8,696 bases of DNA from Hyphomicrobiales bacterium. Lineage in GTDB: Bacteria; Pseudomonadota; Alphaproteobacteria; Rhizobiales; Kaistiaceae. Numbering within the stretch: the stretch's first letter is position 1; each line of letters opens with the position of its first letter. The notes beneath the pieces are model-generated. The model did no database searches. It was not told the origin of the DNA and saw only the letters and a list, made by a program, of their open reading frames with translations. Below are positions 1 through 5,884 of the stretch, piece by piece. The position numbers and the translations under genes are program-made. The DNA is taken from positions 1 through 8,696 of the forward strand of contig JAFKJZ010000472.1 in the NCBI GenBank assembly GCA_017305815.1, in the 5' to 3' direction.

Positions 1-395
1 CGGTGAACGCGACGTCCACTGGCGTCGAATACGTCCCAGACATAGACGAGGATCGTTCCCGAGGAATCGCCGACGGCGGAAAGATAGCCCTTGACGACGT
101 AGGTGGCCTGCGGGTCGCCGGACGGGACGAGCGCGACGTTTTGCGCCACGGCTTCCTGGCCGAGTTGCGACGAGAGCTTGTTCAGGATGTTGCTGGGCGC
201 GCCGGTCACCGGCGCGAAGGAGAACTTGGCGTTGGCGAGTGGCACAGCCGGCAGGGCAGGCTGCGTCGGCGCTCCAGCGGAGGCCGAAGCGGTCGACGGC
301 TGACCGGTGCCGAGCGTGTTGTTGCAGGCTGCCAGTGCAAACGTCGCCAACAGGATGGCGGCGCATGCAGGCAGCCGATTTGCCTTCACCATCAT
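1..395 (-). CDS. Small lipoprotein of unknown function, C-terminus cut by window edge
   Basis: Only the first 131 residues are visible; the gene continues beyond the left edge. The N-terminus is a classic lipoprotein signal peptide: a Lys/Arg-containing start, a hydrophobic stretch at about residues 12-23 and a lipobox LAAC with the acylated Cys at residue 24. A low-complexity Ser/Ala/Pro linker follows (about 28-48), then a more ordered segment containing YVVKGYLSAVGDSSG and VYVWDVFDASG. The ATG at 395 is preferred because AAGGA (404-408) lies 8 bases upstream; a second ATG follows at 392. The mature protein should be lipidated by Lgt, which is encoded in the same gene string, and be anchored in the inner or outer membrane (residues after Cys are Asn-Asn, not Asp). 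I do not recognise a functional domain. It resembles the conserved rhizobial lipoproteins found downstream of pgeF, but no function can be assigned. Confidence 0.8.
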   Translation of the reverse strand, partial: MMVKANRLPACAAILLATFALAACNNTLGTGQPSTASASAGAPTQPALPAVPLANAKFSFAPVTGAPSNILNKLSSQLGQEAVAQNVALVPSGDPQATYVVKGYLSAVGDSSGTILVYVWDVFDASGRRVH

Positions 396-512
396 GGCGA
401 TCGTCCTTCCGGCCCGGTCGTCAGGACCCCCCTCGAATCTGTCTATCTGCAATTCACGGCGCGGTCCAGAAGCGCCTCTCCGATCGTCTCGAAGTTGTAC
501 GCTTTGTGCCGG
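396..512. other. Gap between pgeF and the lipoprotein gene
   Basis: These 117 bases hold the lipoprotein ribosome site (404-408) and nothing else I can support. There is no clear hairpin with a T-run and no convincing pair of promoter hexamers, so read-through from pgeF is possible but not established. Confidence 0.5.
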
Positions 513-1283
513 TCATGCGGCGATTGTGATCGCGTGCAGCAGCCGTCCATAGTCGGGTTCGCCGGCATGGGTGGCGCGGCGATAGGAAAAGAAGCGCTTC
601 GGATCGGCATAGGTGCAGAGGGCGAGGTCGCCGACCGTGCCGAGGCCGGCGGCGCGCAGCCGCGTGCCGATATAGGCCGGCAGGTCGAACTGGTGATGGT
701 CGGCGCGATCAGACGGCGCGAAGAAGGCGGCGTTGCCGGCATCGGCGTCGATGAAGCGGGCGCGGAATTCCGGCCCGACTTCATAGGCGGCCTTCGAGAT
801 CGTCGGACCGAGCACGGCGACAATGCGTTCGCGGCGGGCGCCGAGTCTCTCCATCGCGGCGACGGTCGCCTCCAGAACGCCGGTGAAGGCGCCCTTCCAG
901 CCGGCATGCGCCGCACCGACGACGCGCGCCTCGCCATCCGCGAACAGCACCGGGCCGCAATCGGCCGTGCCGACGCCGATGGCGATGCCGGGGCGGCTGG
1001 TGACGACGGCGTCCGCCTTCGGGCCGTCGCCGACCGGCCAGACCTCGTCGACAACAACGACGTCGGGGCTGTGAACCTGATAGGGCGTCGCGAGGCGGTC
1101 CGCCGCGATGCCGAGATCGGCGGTGATGCGGGCGCGGTTTTCGAGCACATGGACGCGTTCGTCAGCGGAGCCCACGCCGCAGTTCAGGCTCGCATAGATG
1201 CCGTCCGAGACGCCGCCCTGGCGGGTGAAGAAGCCGTGCCGGATGCCGGGGAGGGCGGAAAGTGCGTCGGCGGTGATTTTCAT
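513..1283 (-). CDS. pgeF: Peptidoglycan editing factor PgeF (YfiH/laccase-domain family)
   Basis: A 256-residue protein of the DUF152/YfiH family, whose usual length is about 240-260. The family was annotated as polyphenol oxidase (laccase domain); E. coli YfiH is now known to remove mis-incorporated residues from peptidoglycan precursors. The three metal-ligand motifs are all present: His71 in PYQVHSPD, Cys109 in GTADCGPV and His126 in AAHAGWKG. The family N-terminal signature HGFFTRQGGVS (16-26) and the C-terminal FFSYRR segment (231-236) are also intact. The start at 1283 is chosen because GAGGA lies 8 bases upstream; the ATG at 1292 would leave no room for a ribosome site. It sits 16 bases downstream of the methyltransferase gene, so it is almost certainly co-transcribed with lgt. 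A cytoplasmic location is expected. The family assignment is firm; the editing function is by homology. Confidence 0.94.
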   Translation of the reverse strand: MKITADALSALPGIRHGFFTRQGGVSDGIYASLNCGVGSADERVHVLENRARITADLGIAADRLATPYQVHSPDVVVVDEVWPVGDGPKADAVVTSRPGIAIGVGTADCGPVLFADGEARVVGAAHAGWKGAFTGVLEATVAAMERLGARRERIVAVLGPTISKAAYEVGPEFRARFIDADAGNAAFFAPSDRADHHQFDLPAYIGTRLRAAGLGTVGDLALCTYADPKRFFSYRRATHAGEPDYGRLLHAITIAA

Positions 1284-1299
1284 GGCGGTCATCCTCAGT

Positions 1300-2379
1300 T
1301 CATCCGAAGGGCGGGGCGAGCAGGTCGCCGCCGGTAACGCATAGCACCTTGAACAGCGTGCCCATCGCTGCCGGCCCGGCCAGTCGCTCGACGGCGGCGC
1401 GGATGGCGTCCTGCGCGGCGGCATCCTTGCCGGCGCCGAGGCGGCCGGCGCGTTCGACGAGGCCGAGTGCCAGCAGGAAATCACCCTGCGTCCAGACCGC
1501 CGAGGCGGTTGCGCCATTCGCCCTTGCCGCGCGGGCGAGGGCGGCGAAGTCGACATGCACGGTCAGGTCCGCCTCGCCGGGATGGGCCAGCGGGGCGTCG
1601 AACCGATGCTGCCGGAGCGCCTGCAGCGTGTCGCCATAGCCGCTTTCGGCATGGCCATAGTCGATGGCGAGAAAGGCGCCGCCGAACTGAACCAGGCGGG
1701 TCGCGAGCGTTGCCATGATCGCGGCCGAAATCGAGGCGGTCTCGACCAGCGAACCCTCCGGCGCTCGGTCGTCGGCGCCGTCGACATGGGCGTCGGGGCG
1801 GAGGCCGAAGACGAGCTTGCCGTCGCTGACGCCGACCATCCGCTCGGCCCAGCCGGCGCCTGTACGCAGGAATTGCCGCACCGGCAAGGCATCGAAGAAT
1901 TCATTGGCGATCAGGATCGCCGGCCCGTCCGGCAGGCCGTCGACCTGTTCGGCCCAGTCGATTGCGTGGCCCGTGAGCGTGCGGGCCTGGATTTCGCGCA
2001 GTCGAGGGCTGGTCTCGACCAGGACGATCCTCGCCGCCGGCTCGAAGTTGGGCGCGATCCGGGCGGCGCGCAGCGCATCGGCCATCAGCGTACCCCGGCC
2101 CGGGCCGATCTCGGCCAGCACGAAGGTGGCGGGGCTTCCCATTCTCTGCCAGGTGGCGACGGCCCAGAGGCCGATCAGCTCGCCGAACATCTGGCTCACC
2201 TCTGGCGCGGTGACGAAATCGCCGGCCGCGCCGAAGGGCTCGCGGGTCATGTAGTAGCCGAACTCGGGATCGCCGAGGCAGGCGGCCATGTAGTCGGCGA
2301 CGGTGATCGGGCCGAAATTCTCGATGCGGCGGACCAGCTTTTCGCCAAGCGGCGTCCTGTTTTCGCCGGAAGGCGTCAT
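1300..2379 (-). CDS. SAM-dependent methyltransferase, MidA/NDUFAF7 family
   Basis: A 359-residue protein of the COG1565 family. The eukaryotic member NDUFAF7 (MidA) dimethylates an arginine of the NDUFS2 subunit during complex I assembly, so a bacterial role in NADH dehydrogenase maturation is plausible but not shown here. Visible landmarks are the N-terminal ITVADYMAACLGDPEFGYY (25-43), which is family-diagnostic, the SAM-binding loop AEIGPGRGTL (89-98), the acidic residue Glu122 after the second strand, the motif ANEFFDALPVRQF (158-170) and AIDYGH near the centre of the C-terminal half. Its ATG overlaps the lgt stop as ATGA, and there is no Shine-Dalgarno sequence upstream, so translation probably depends on coupling to lgt. 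Cytoplasmic and soluble; no membrane segment is seen. Length and motifs are complete. Confidence 0.9.
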   Translation of the reverse strand: MTPSGENRTPLGEKLVRRIENFGPITVADYMAACLGDPEFGYYMTREPFGAAGDFVTAPEVSQMFGELIGLWAVATWQRMGSPATFVLAEIGPGRGTLMADALRAARIAPNFEPAARIVLVETSPRLREIQARTLTGHAIDWAEQVDGLPDGPAILIANEFFDALPVRQFLRTGAGWAERMVGVSDGKLVFGLRPDAHVDGADDRAPEGSLVETASISAAIMATLATRLVQFGGAFLAIDYGHAESGYGDTLQALRQHRFDAPLAHPGEADLTVHVDFAALARAARANGATASAVWTQGDFLLALGLVERAGRLGAGKDAAAQDAIRAAVERLAGPAAMGTLFKVLCVTGGDLLAPPFG

Positions 2380-3200
2380 GCGGCGGCGACCGGCCGGCGC
2401 GAGGCGACGACGAGCAGGATGATGCCGGCGATCACAAGCGGCAGCGACAGCAGCATGCCCATGGTCAGCCCGCCCGACAGGTAGCCGATCTGGATGTCCG
2501 GCTCGCGGAAGAACTCCGAGAAGATGCGGGCGAGGCCATAGCCGATGGCGAAGACGGCGGAGATGAAGCCGGGCTGGCGCAGGCGAAGCTGCTTGTGGGT
2601 GAAGAAGCGCAGCACGAGGAACAGTACGAGCCCCTCGAGCAGGGCCTCGTAAAGCTGGCTCGGGTGGCGCGGCTGGCCGTCGGCGTTCGGGAAGATGATC
2701 GCCCAGGCGACGTCGGTCGGCCGACCCCAGAGCTCGCCATTGATGAAATTGGCGATGCGGCCGAACAGCAGTCCGAAGGTCACCGACGGCGCGACGACGT
2801 CGATCAGCGACCAGGTCGGGATCTTGCGCGAGCGCGCGAACAGGATCATCGCGACAACGGTGCCGAGGAAGCCGCCATGGAAGGACATGCCGCCGTTCCA
2901 GACCTGGAGGATCTGCCAGGGCGCGGCCAGGAACATCGGCAGATCGTAGAACAGCACATAGCCGAGCCGCCCGCCGAGGATGATGCCGAGCGTCGCCCAG
3001 ACGACGAAATCGTCGATGTCGATCGGCTTCATCGGGGCGCCGGCCGGGCCCCAGAGGGCGGTGTTGCTGACCAGGCGCTTCGCGTACCACCAGCCGATCA
3101 GGATGCCGACGATATAGGCAAGCGCGTACCAACGGATCGCGAACGGCCCGATCTGGATCAGCGTCGGGTCGATGGCCGGGAAGGGCAGGACGAACAGCAT
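2376..3200 (-). CDS. lgt: Prolipoprotein diacylglyceryl transferase Lgt
   Basis: Lgt moves diacylglycerol from phosphatidylglycerol to the lipobox cysteine of prolipoproteins, the first step of bacterial lipoprotein maturation, in the inner membrane. The 274-residue protein has the family's usual length and about seven hydrophobic membrane segments. Key motifs are MSFHGGFLG (105-113, His108), the Lgt signature GRIANFINGELWGR (147-160, with Arg148 and Asn151), RHPSQLYEA (178-186) and FREPD (231-235), whose Arg corresponds to the essential Arg239 region of E. coli Lgt. The signature has Ala150 where many members have Gly. The ATG at 3200 has GGAG (3207-3210) six bases upstream; an in-frame ATG at 3230 lacks such a site. 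It heads the operon with the methyltransferase and pgeF and is divergent from ubiK. A TTGACC hexamer on the minus strand (3254-3259) could be its -35, but no good -10 follows. Confidence 0.96.
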   Translation of the reverse strand: MLFVLPFPAIDPTLIQIGPFAIRWYALAYIVGILIGWWYAKRLVSNTALWGPAGAPMKPIDIDDFVVWATLGIILGGRLGYVLFYDLPMFLAAPWQILQVWNGGMSFHGGFLGTVVAMILFARSRKIPTWSLIDVVAPSVTFGLLFGRIANFINGELWGRPTDVAWAIIFPNADGQPRHPSQLYEALLEGLVLFLVLRFFTHKQLRLRQPGFISAVFAIGYGLARIFSEFFREPDIQIGYLSGGLTMGMLLSLPLVIAGIILLVVASRRPVAAA

Positions 3201-3287
3201 GGCAGGCTCCGGCAGTCGGTCGGGCGGCATTGGTGCGCTGATCCGGGGGGAAGGGTCAAGTGCGGGCGTGCGCGACCCCTCGACACC

Positions 3288-3316
3288 TTGTTCGCGCCGA
3301 CGCCCGCAACCATACT
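3288..3316 (+). promoter_or_regulatory. Candidate sigma-70-type promoter of ubiK
   Basis: TTGTTC (3288-3293) and CATACT (3311-3316) are separated by 17 bases, about 30 bases before the ubiK ribosome-binding site. The match to consensus is moderate (3 of 6 and 4 of 6), so this is only a candidate. The surrounding 3201-3348 gap is the divergent control region of lgt and ubiK and holds no gene. Confidence 0.35.
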
Positions 3317-3348
3317 AGAAGCAAGGTGTTTTTCCCCGGAGGCTGCCC

Positions 3349-3645
3349 ATGAATACGACCCCGAACCGGCTGTTCGACGAATTCGCCAAGCTGATGACCG
3401 ATGCGGCCGGCATGGCGCAGGGCGTCAAGCGCGAGGCTGAAACCGTGATGAAGCATCAGGCCGAGCGCCTTTTCGCCGACATGGACTTCGTCAAGCGCGA
3501 CGAGTTCGACGTCGTGCGGGAGATGGCGCAGAAGGCGCGTGCGGAAAACGAGGCGCTTGCCGAGCGCGTCGCCGAGCTGGAAGCGAAGCTCGCCGTGCTG
3601 ACCCAGGGCCATGTCGTCGCCGCGCCGTCGCCGGAAGAGCGCTGA
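3349..3645 (+). CDS. ubiK: Ubiquinone biosynthesis accessory factor UbiK (BMFP/YqiC family)
   Basis: A 98-residue protein of the UbiK/YqiC family (typically 80-120 residues), small amphipathic proteins that trimerise through a C-terminal coiled coil. In E. coli UbiK binds UbiJ and is needed for efficient aerobic ubiquinone synthesis; an older literature describes membrane fusogenic activity for the same family. The N-terminal part (about 5-45) is an amphipathic helix region. FVKRDEFDVVREMAQKAR (47-64) is the family hallmark, followed by a heptad-rich coiled coil with repeated Leu/Val and Glu/Lys to about residue 84, then a flexible Ala/Pro/Ser/Glu tail. The ATG at 3349 has GGAGG (3338-3342) six bases upstream. 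It is divergent from lgt. Because UbiJ is not recognisable nearby, the exact partner in this organism is unknown. Confidence 0.9.
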   Translation: MNTTPNRLFDEFAKLMTDAAGMAQGVKREAETVMKHQAERLFADMDFVKRDEFDVVREMAQKARAENEALAERVAELEAKLAVLTQGHVVAAPSPEER

Positions 3646-3675
3646 CGGCGAACGGCATCGCGATATCGGATAATA

Positions 3676-3713
3676 TACCCGGGTAATATTGACGTCTCAA
3701 TATCGCCCGGGTA
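3676..3713. repeat. Large imperfect dyad with two CCCGGGTAA copies (candidate operator)
   Basis: Two 17-base arms (3676-3692 and 3697-3713) are inverted copies of each other with only two mismatches, around a 4-base centre CGTC. Inside, TACCCGGGTA (3676-3685) is itself a perfect 10-base palindrome, and CCCGGGTAA occurs as a direct repeat at 3678-3686 and 3706-3714, 28 bases apart. The AT-rich core ATATTGA/TCAATAT contrasts with the GC-rich surroundings. No run of T follows on either strand, so it is not a standard terminator. Its position around promoter hexamers suggests a binding site for a dimeric or tetrameric regulator that is not identified here. Confidence 0.7.
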
Positions 3714-3717
3714 AAAG
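3689..3717 (+). promoter_or_regulatory. Candidate promoter of the GIY-YIG gene inside the dyad
   Basis: TTGACG (3689-3694, 5 of 6 to consensus) and TAAAAG (3712-3717, 4 of 6) are separated by exactly 17 bases. The second CCCGGGTAA copy overlaps the spacer end and -10, and the first lies just upstream of the -35, an arrangement expected for repression. Transcription would start near 3724, giving a leader of about 55 bases before the GIY-YIG start codon. Confidence 0.55.
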
Positions 3718-3779
3718 GTCGGTCCAACGCGGCCGCTCGAGACGGCCGGCCCTTTCCGGGACGATCGAGGAGCGGAGAC

Positions 3780-4115
3780 ATGCAGCGCGAGGATCGAAAG
3801 GCCGCGATCTCGGCCTACAAGAAGCGGGAAGCCGCGGCAGGCATCTATGCCGTCCGCTGCAAGGCCAGCGGCGAAGTCTGGGTCGGCAAGACCCCAAATC
3901 TTGATACCATCCGGAACCGGATCTGGTTCACGCTCGACCAGGGCAGTTGCAGCGCACGCGGCCTGCAGGCGGCCTGGCGACAGCAAGGCGCCGACGCCTT
4001 TTCCTTCGAGGTCCTCGAGCAACTGGAGCCGGAAGAATCCGACTATATCCGCAATGCGCTTCTCAAGGAACGCTGGGTCCATTGGCGTGGCGCGCTCGGC
4101 GCCGAGATCGTTTGA
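3780..4115 (+). CDS. Small stand-alone GIY-YIG domain protein
   Basis: A 111-residue protein consisting essentially of one GIY-YIG nuclease-fold domain. The first motif is intact as AGIYAVRC (20-27). The YIG half is replaced by VWVGK (33-37), which keeps the Gly but loses the Tyr. Downstream are the expected conserved positions: Arg45 or Arg47 in IRNRIWF, Glu77 and Glu80 in FSFEVLE, and Asn92 in YIRNAL. It resembles the uncharacterised alphaproteobacterial branch related to GIY-YIG domains found fused to ArsR or LuxR helix-turn-helix proteins; here no HTH is fused. Whether it cuts DNA is unknown. GAGGAG (3767-3772) lies seven bases before the ATG. It appears monocistronic, with its own palindromic promoter region and a strong terminator, which suggests independent, conditional expression. 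Not UvrC (far too short) and no sign of a mobile intron nearby. Confidence 0.85.
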   Translation: MQREDRKAAISAYKKREAAAGIYAVRCKASGEVWVGKTPNLDTIRNRIWFTLDQGSCSARGLQAAWRQQGADAFSFEVLEQLEPEESDYIRNALLKERWVHWRGALGAEIV

Positions 4116-4131
4116 CGCGGACAAAGAGAAA

Positions 4132-4160
4132 CGGCCGGAGAAATCTCCGGCCGCTTTTTT
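4132..4160 (+). terminator. Intrinsic terminator after the GIY-YIG gene
   Basis: A perfect 10-base inverted repeat, CGGCCGGAGA (4132-4141) and TCTCCGGCCG (4144-4153), forms a GC-rich stem with a tight loop, followed by C and six T (4155-4160). It lies 16 bases after the GIY-YIG stop codon. On the minus strand the stem is followed by a weaker T-rich stretch, so it may also end ilvE transcription, which converges on it. Confidence 0.9.
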
Positions 4161-4188
4161 GTTTGGATGTTCTGATCCAGCCGATCGA

Positions 4189-5076
4189 TCAGGCCGAGAC
4201 CTTGGCGCCCTGGACGAGGTCCGTATAGGCGTGCATCAGGCTCTCGGTGATCTTGCCCGGCGTGAACTTATATTCGCCGATCTCGGACACCGGGGTGACT
4301 TCGGCGGCGGTCCCGCAGAGCCAGCATTCGGTGAAGGTCGACAGTTCCTCCGGGGCGATGCGGCGCTCGATGACCTCGATGCCCTTCGCCTTGGCGAGGC
4401 CGATCACGGTCTGGCGGGTGATGCCGTTCAGGAAGCGGTCGGCGAGCGGCGTGTGGATTGCGCCGTCCTTGACGAAGAAGACGTTGGCGCCGGTCGATTC
4501 CGCGACATTGCCTTCCCAGTCCAGCATCAGCGCGTCGGCATAGCCGCGATCCTCCGCGGCATGCTTGGAGATCGTGCAGATCATGTAGAGGCCCGACGCC
4601 TTGGCGAGCGACGGCGCCGTCTTCGGATCGGGACGGCGGAACTTCGCCCAGTCGAGACGGATGCCCTTCAGGCGCTCGGCCGGCGTGAAGTAGGACGGCC
4701 ATTCCCACGCGGCGATCGCCACGTTGATGCGGTTGTTGTGGGCCGAGACGCCGAGCGCCTCGCTGCCGCGCCAGGCGATCGGGCGCAGATAGCCGTCGAC
4801 CAGGCCGTTCTTGGCGAGCGTCGCCTTCGAGGCCTCGTCGATCTCCTCGACCGTATAGGGGATCTTGAAGTCGAGGATTTCGGCCGAATGGAACAGGCGC
4901 TCGGTGTGCTCGCGCAGCTTGAAGATGGTGCCGTTATAGGCGCGTTCGCCTTCGAACACCGCGCTCGCATAGTGAAGGCCATGGGTGAGTACGTGAATCT
5001 TCGCGTCCTTCCACGGAACGAAGGATCCGTTCATCCAGATCCAACCATCTTTCTGGTCGAAGGGGACCGCGCTCAT
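4189..5076 (-). CDS. ilvE: Branched-chain amino acid aminotransferase
   Basis: A PLP-dependent fold-type IV transaminase that interconverts leucine, isoleucine and valine with their 2-oxo acids, using 2-oxoglutarate/glutamate. At 295 residues it has the usual length for the bacterial IlvE group. The Schiff-base lysine is Lys159 in SLAKASGLY, the same number as in E. coli IlvE. Other landmarks are HGLHYASAVFEGERAY (32-47), RLFHSAEIL (60-68), the PLP-phosphate region EGNVAESTGANVFFVKDG (188-205), and LNGITRQTVI and CGTAAEVTPV further on. The ATG at 5076 has GGAG (5085-5088) eight bases upstream; a GTG at 5085 in the same frame lies inside that ribosome site and is rejected. It is a single gene, divergent from the MarR regulator and convergent with the GIY-YIG gene. 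A D-amino-acid transaminase or lyase in the same fold is possible but the motifs favour IlvE. Confidence 0.94.
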   Translation of the reverse strand: MSAVPFDQKDGWIWMNGSFVPWKDAKIHVLTHGLHYASAVFEGERAYNGTIFKLREHTERLFHSAEILDFKIPYTVEEIDEASKATLAKNGLVDGYLRPIAWRGSEALGVSAHNNRINVAIAAWEWPSYFTPAERLKGIRLDWAKFRRPDPKTAPSLAKASGLYMICTISKHAAEDRGYADALMLDWEGNVAESTGANVFFVKDGAIHTPLADRFLNGITRQTVIGLAKAKGIEVIERRIAPEELSTFTECWLCGTAAEVTPVSEIGEYKFTPGKITESLMHAYTDLVQGAKVSA

Positions 5077-5374
5077 TTTCCTCACTCCATATCGGCCGCC
5101 GGTTGCGGCCGCGCCCTTTGGCGTTGATTGTCGTGCCTATTTCTCGCGCCGGCCAGGCAAAGTAAAGCCAGATCCGGCAACGACTTTTGCGCCACTTTGA
5201 AACTGTCGGTAAAGTGCCGGTCGAAACGCGATCGCGCGAGGGGATATCGCGGGACGGTAAACGGCGGGCGTGTTCGATCATTTCGTCGAGGCCACCCATC
5301 AAGTAACAATCGAACCCAAATATGTCAACATGGCTGACATAAATTTCGCGACCGATTCGAAGGGACCGGCATCC
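5077..5374. other. Divergent control region between ilvE and the MarR gene
   Basis: About 298 bases without a convincing gene if the MarR protein begins at 5375. The stretch is less GC-rich than its surroundings. It contains a perfect inverted repeat at 5321-5341 (listed separately), a 6-base inverted repeat CACTTT/AAAGTG (5193-5198 and 5211-5216), the palindrome CGCGATCGCG (5227-5236) and two related copies of a CGGTAAA-containing block (5205-5220 and 5253-5268). I could not identify promoter hexamers on either strand with confidence. Confidence 0.55.
5321..5341. promoter_or_regulatory. Perfect inverted repeat, candidate MarR operator
   Basis: TATGTCA (5321-5327) and TGACATA (5335-5341) are perfect inverted copies separated by 7 bases. 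A dyad of this size (21 bases overall) just before a MarR-family gene is the usual arrangement for autoregulation. It covers the in-frame ATG at 5330, which would fit better with that ATG being in the promoter than in the coding region. Binding by the adjacent regulator is inferred only. Confidence 0.5.
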
Positions 5375-5866
5375 GTGCAACGCGACGAGACCGTCAAGAC
5401 GCCCATTTCTATCCAGGAACAGCCCGAACTGGTCCTGATCGAGCTGCTTTTTTATGCCTATCGCGATTTCGTTTCGGATCCGGACGTGGTGCTGGCGAAG
5501 TTCCAGTTCGGCCGCGCCCACCATCGCGTCGTCCACTTCGTCAACCGCCATCCCGGCATGCGGGTCGCCGATCTCCTCGACATTCTGAAGATCACCAAGC
5601 AGAGCCTCGGGCGCGTGCTGAAGCAGTTGATCGATACCGGCTATATCGAGCAGGTGCCGGGTCCGGTCGATCGCCGTCAGCGGCTTCTCTATCCGACGGC
5701 GAAGGGGCGGGCGCTCGACCAGCGGTTGACCGAGCCGCAGGCGCAGCGCATCCGCGCCGCCCTGGCCCCGCTCGGTCCCGAAGGGCGCGTCGCGGCCGAG
5801 CGCTTCCTTCGCCTGATGATCGATCCGGCCGAACGCGATAAGGTCGCGCAGTTGATCGAGCATTGA
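5375..5866 (+). CDS. MarR-family transcriptional regulator, PetP-like
   Basis: A winged helix-turn-helix regulator of 163 residues when started at the GTG at 5375. Helical dimerisation segments flank a DNA-binding core: FGRAHHRVVHFVNRHPGM (45-62), the helix-turn-helix with the recognition helix in ILKITKQSLGRVLKQLIDTGY (70-90), and the wing DRRQRLLYPTAKG (99-111). The GTG has AGGGA (5361-5365) nine bases upstream. Starting at the ATG at 5330 would add 15 residues, but no ribosome site precedes it, third-position GC is low there and a dyad covers it. Eighteen bases downstream lies an OmpR-type response regulator; this pair matches the petP-petR arrangement described in Rhodobacter capsulatus, where the genes were reported as needed for photosynthetic and respiratory growth. 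The family is certain; orthology to PetP is inferred from sequence memory and gene order. Confidence 0.85.
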   Translation: MQRDETVKTPISIQEQPELVLIELLFYAYRDFVSDPDVVLAKFQFGRAHHRVVHFVNRHPGMRVADLLDILKITKQSLGRVLKQLIDTGYIEQVPGPVDRRQRLLYPTAKGRALDQRLTEPQAQRIRAALAPLGPEGRVAAERFLRLMIDPAERDKVAQLIEH

Positions 5867-5884
5867 TGCGCGTGGAGTTGCAGG

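Noticed and set aside
3..1337. Plus-strand open frame of 444 codons opposite the lipoprotein and pgeF genes
   Set aside because: It is antisense to two genes with firm family motifs, has an Arg/Gly/Ala-biased composition typical of GC-rich shadow frames and has no recognisable domain or ribosome site.
3201..3230. Longer Lgt start at 3230
   Set aside because: The added ten residues are not typical of Lgt and there is no ribosome site, while the ATG at 3200 has GGAG six bases upstream.
3689..3700. TTGA-N4-TCAA as an FNR/CRP-type site
   Set aside because: The spacing between TTGA and TCAA is 4 bases, whereas the FNR consensus places 6 bases between these half-site cores.
3676..3713. The large dyad as an intrinsic terminator of ubiK
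   Set aside because: No T-run follows the stem on either strand, and its core carries well-spaced promoter hexamers, so an operator/promoter reading fits better.
5270..5329. GTG at 5270 or ATG at 5330 as start of the MarR gene
   Set aside because: Neither has a good ribosome site, codon use upstream of 5375 is unlike the rest of the gene, and an operator-like repeat lies across 5330.
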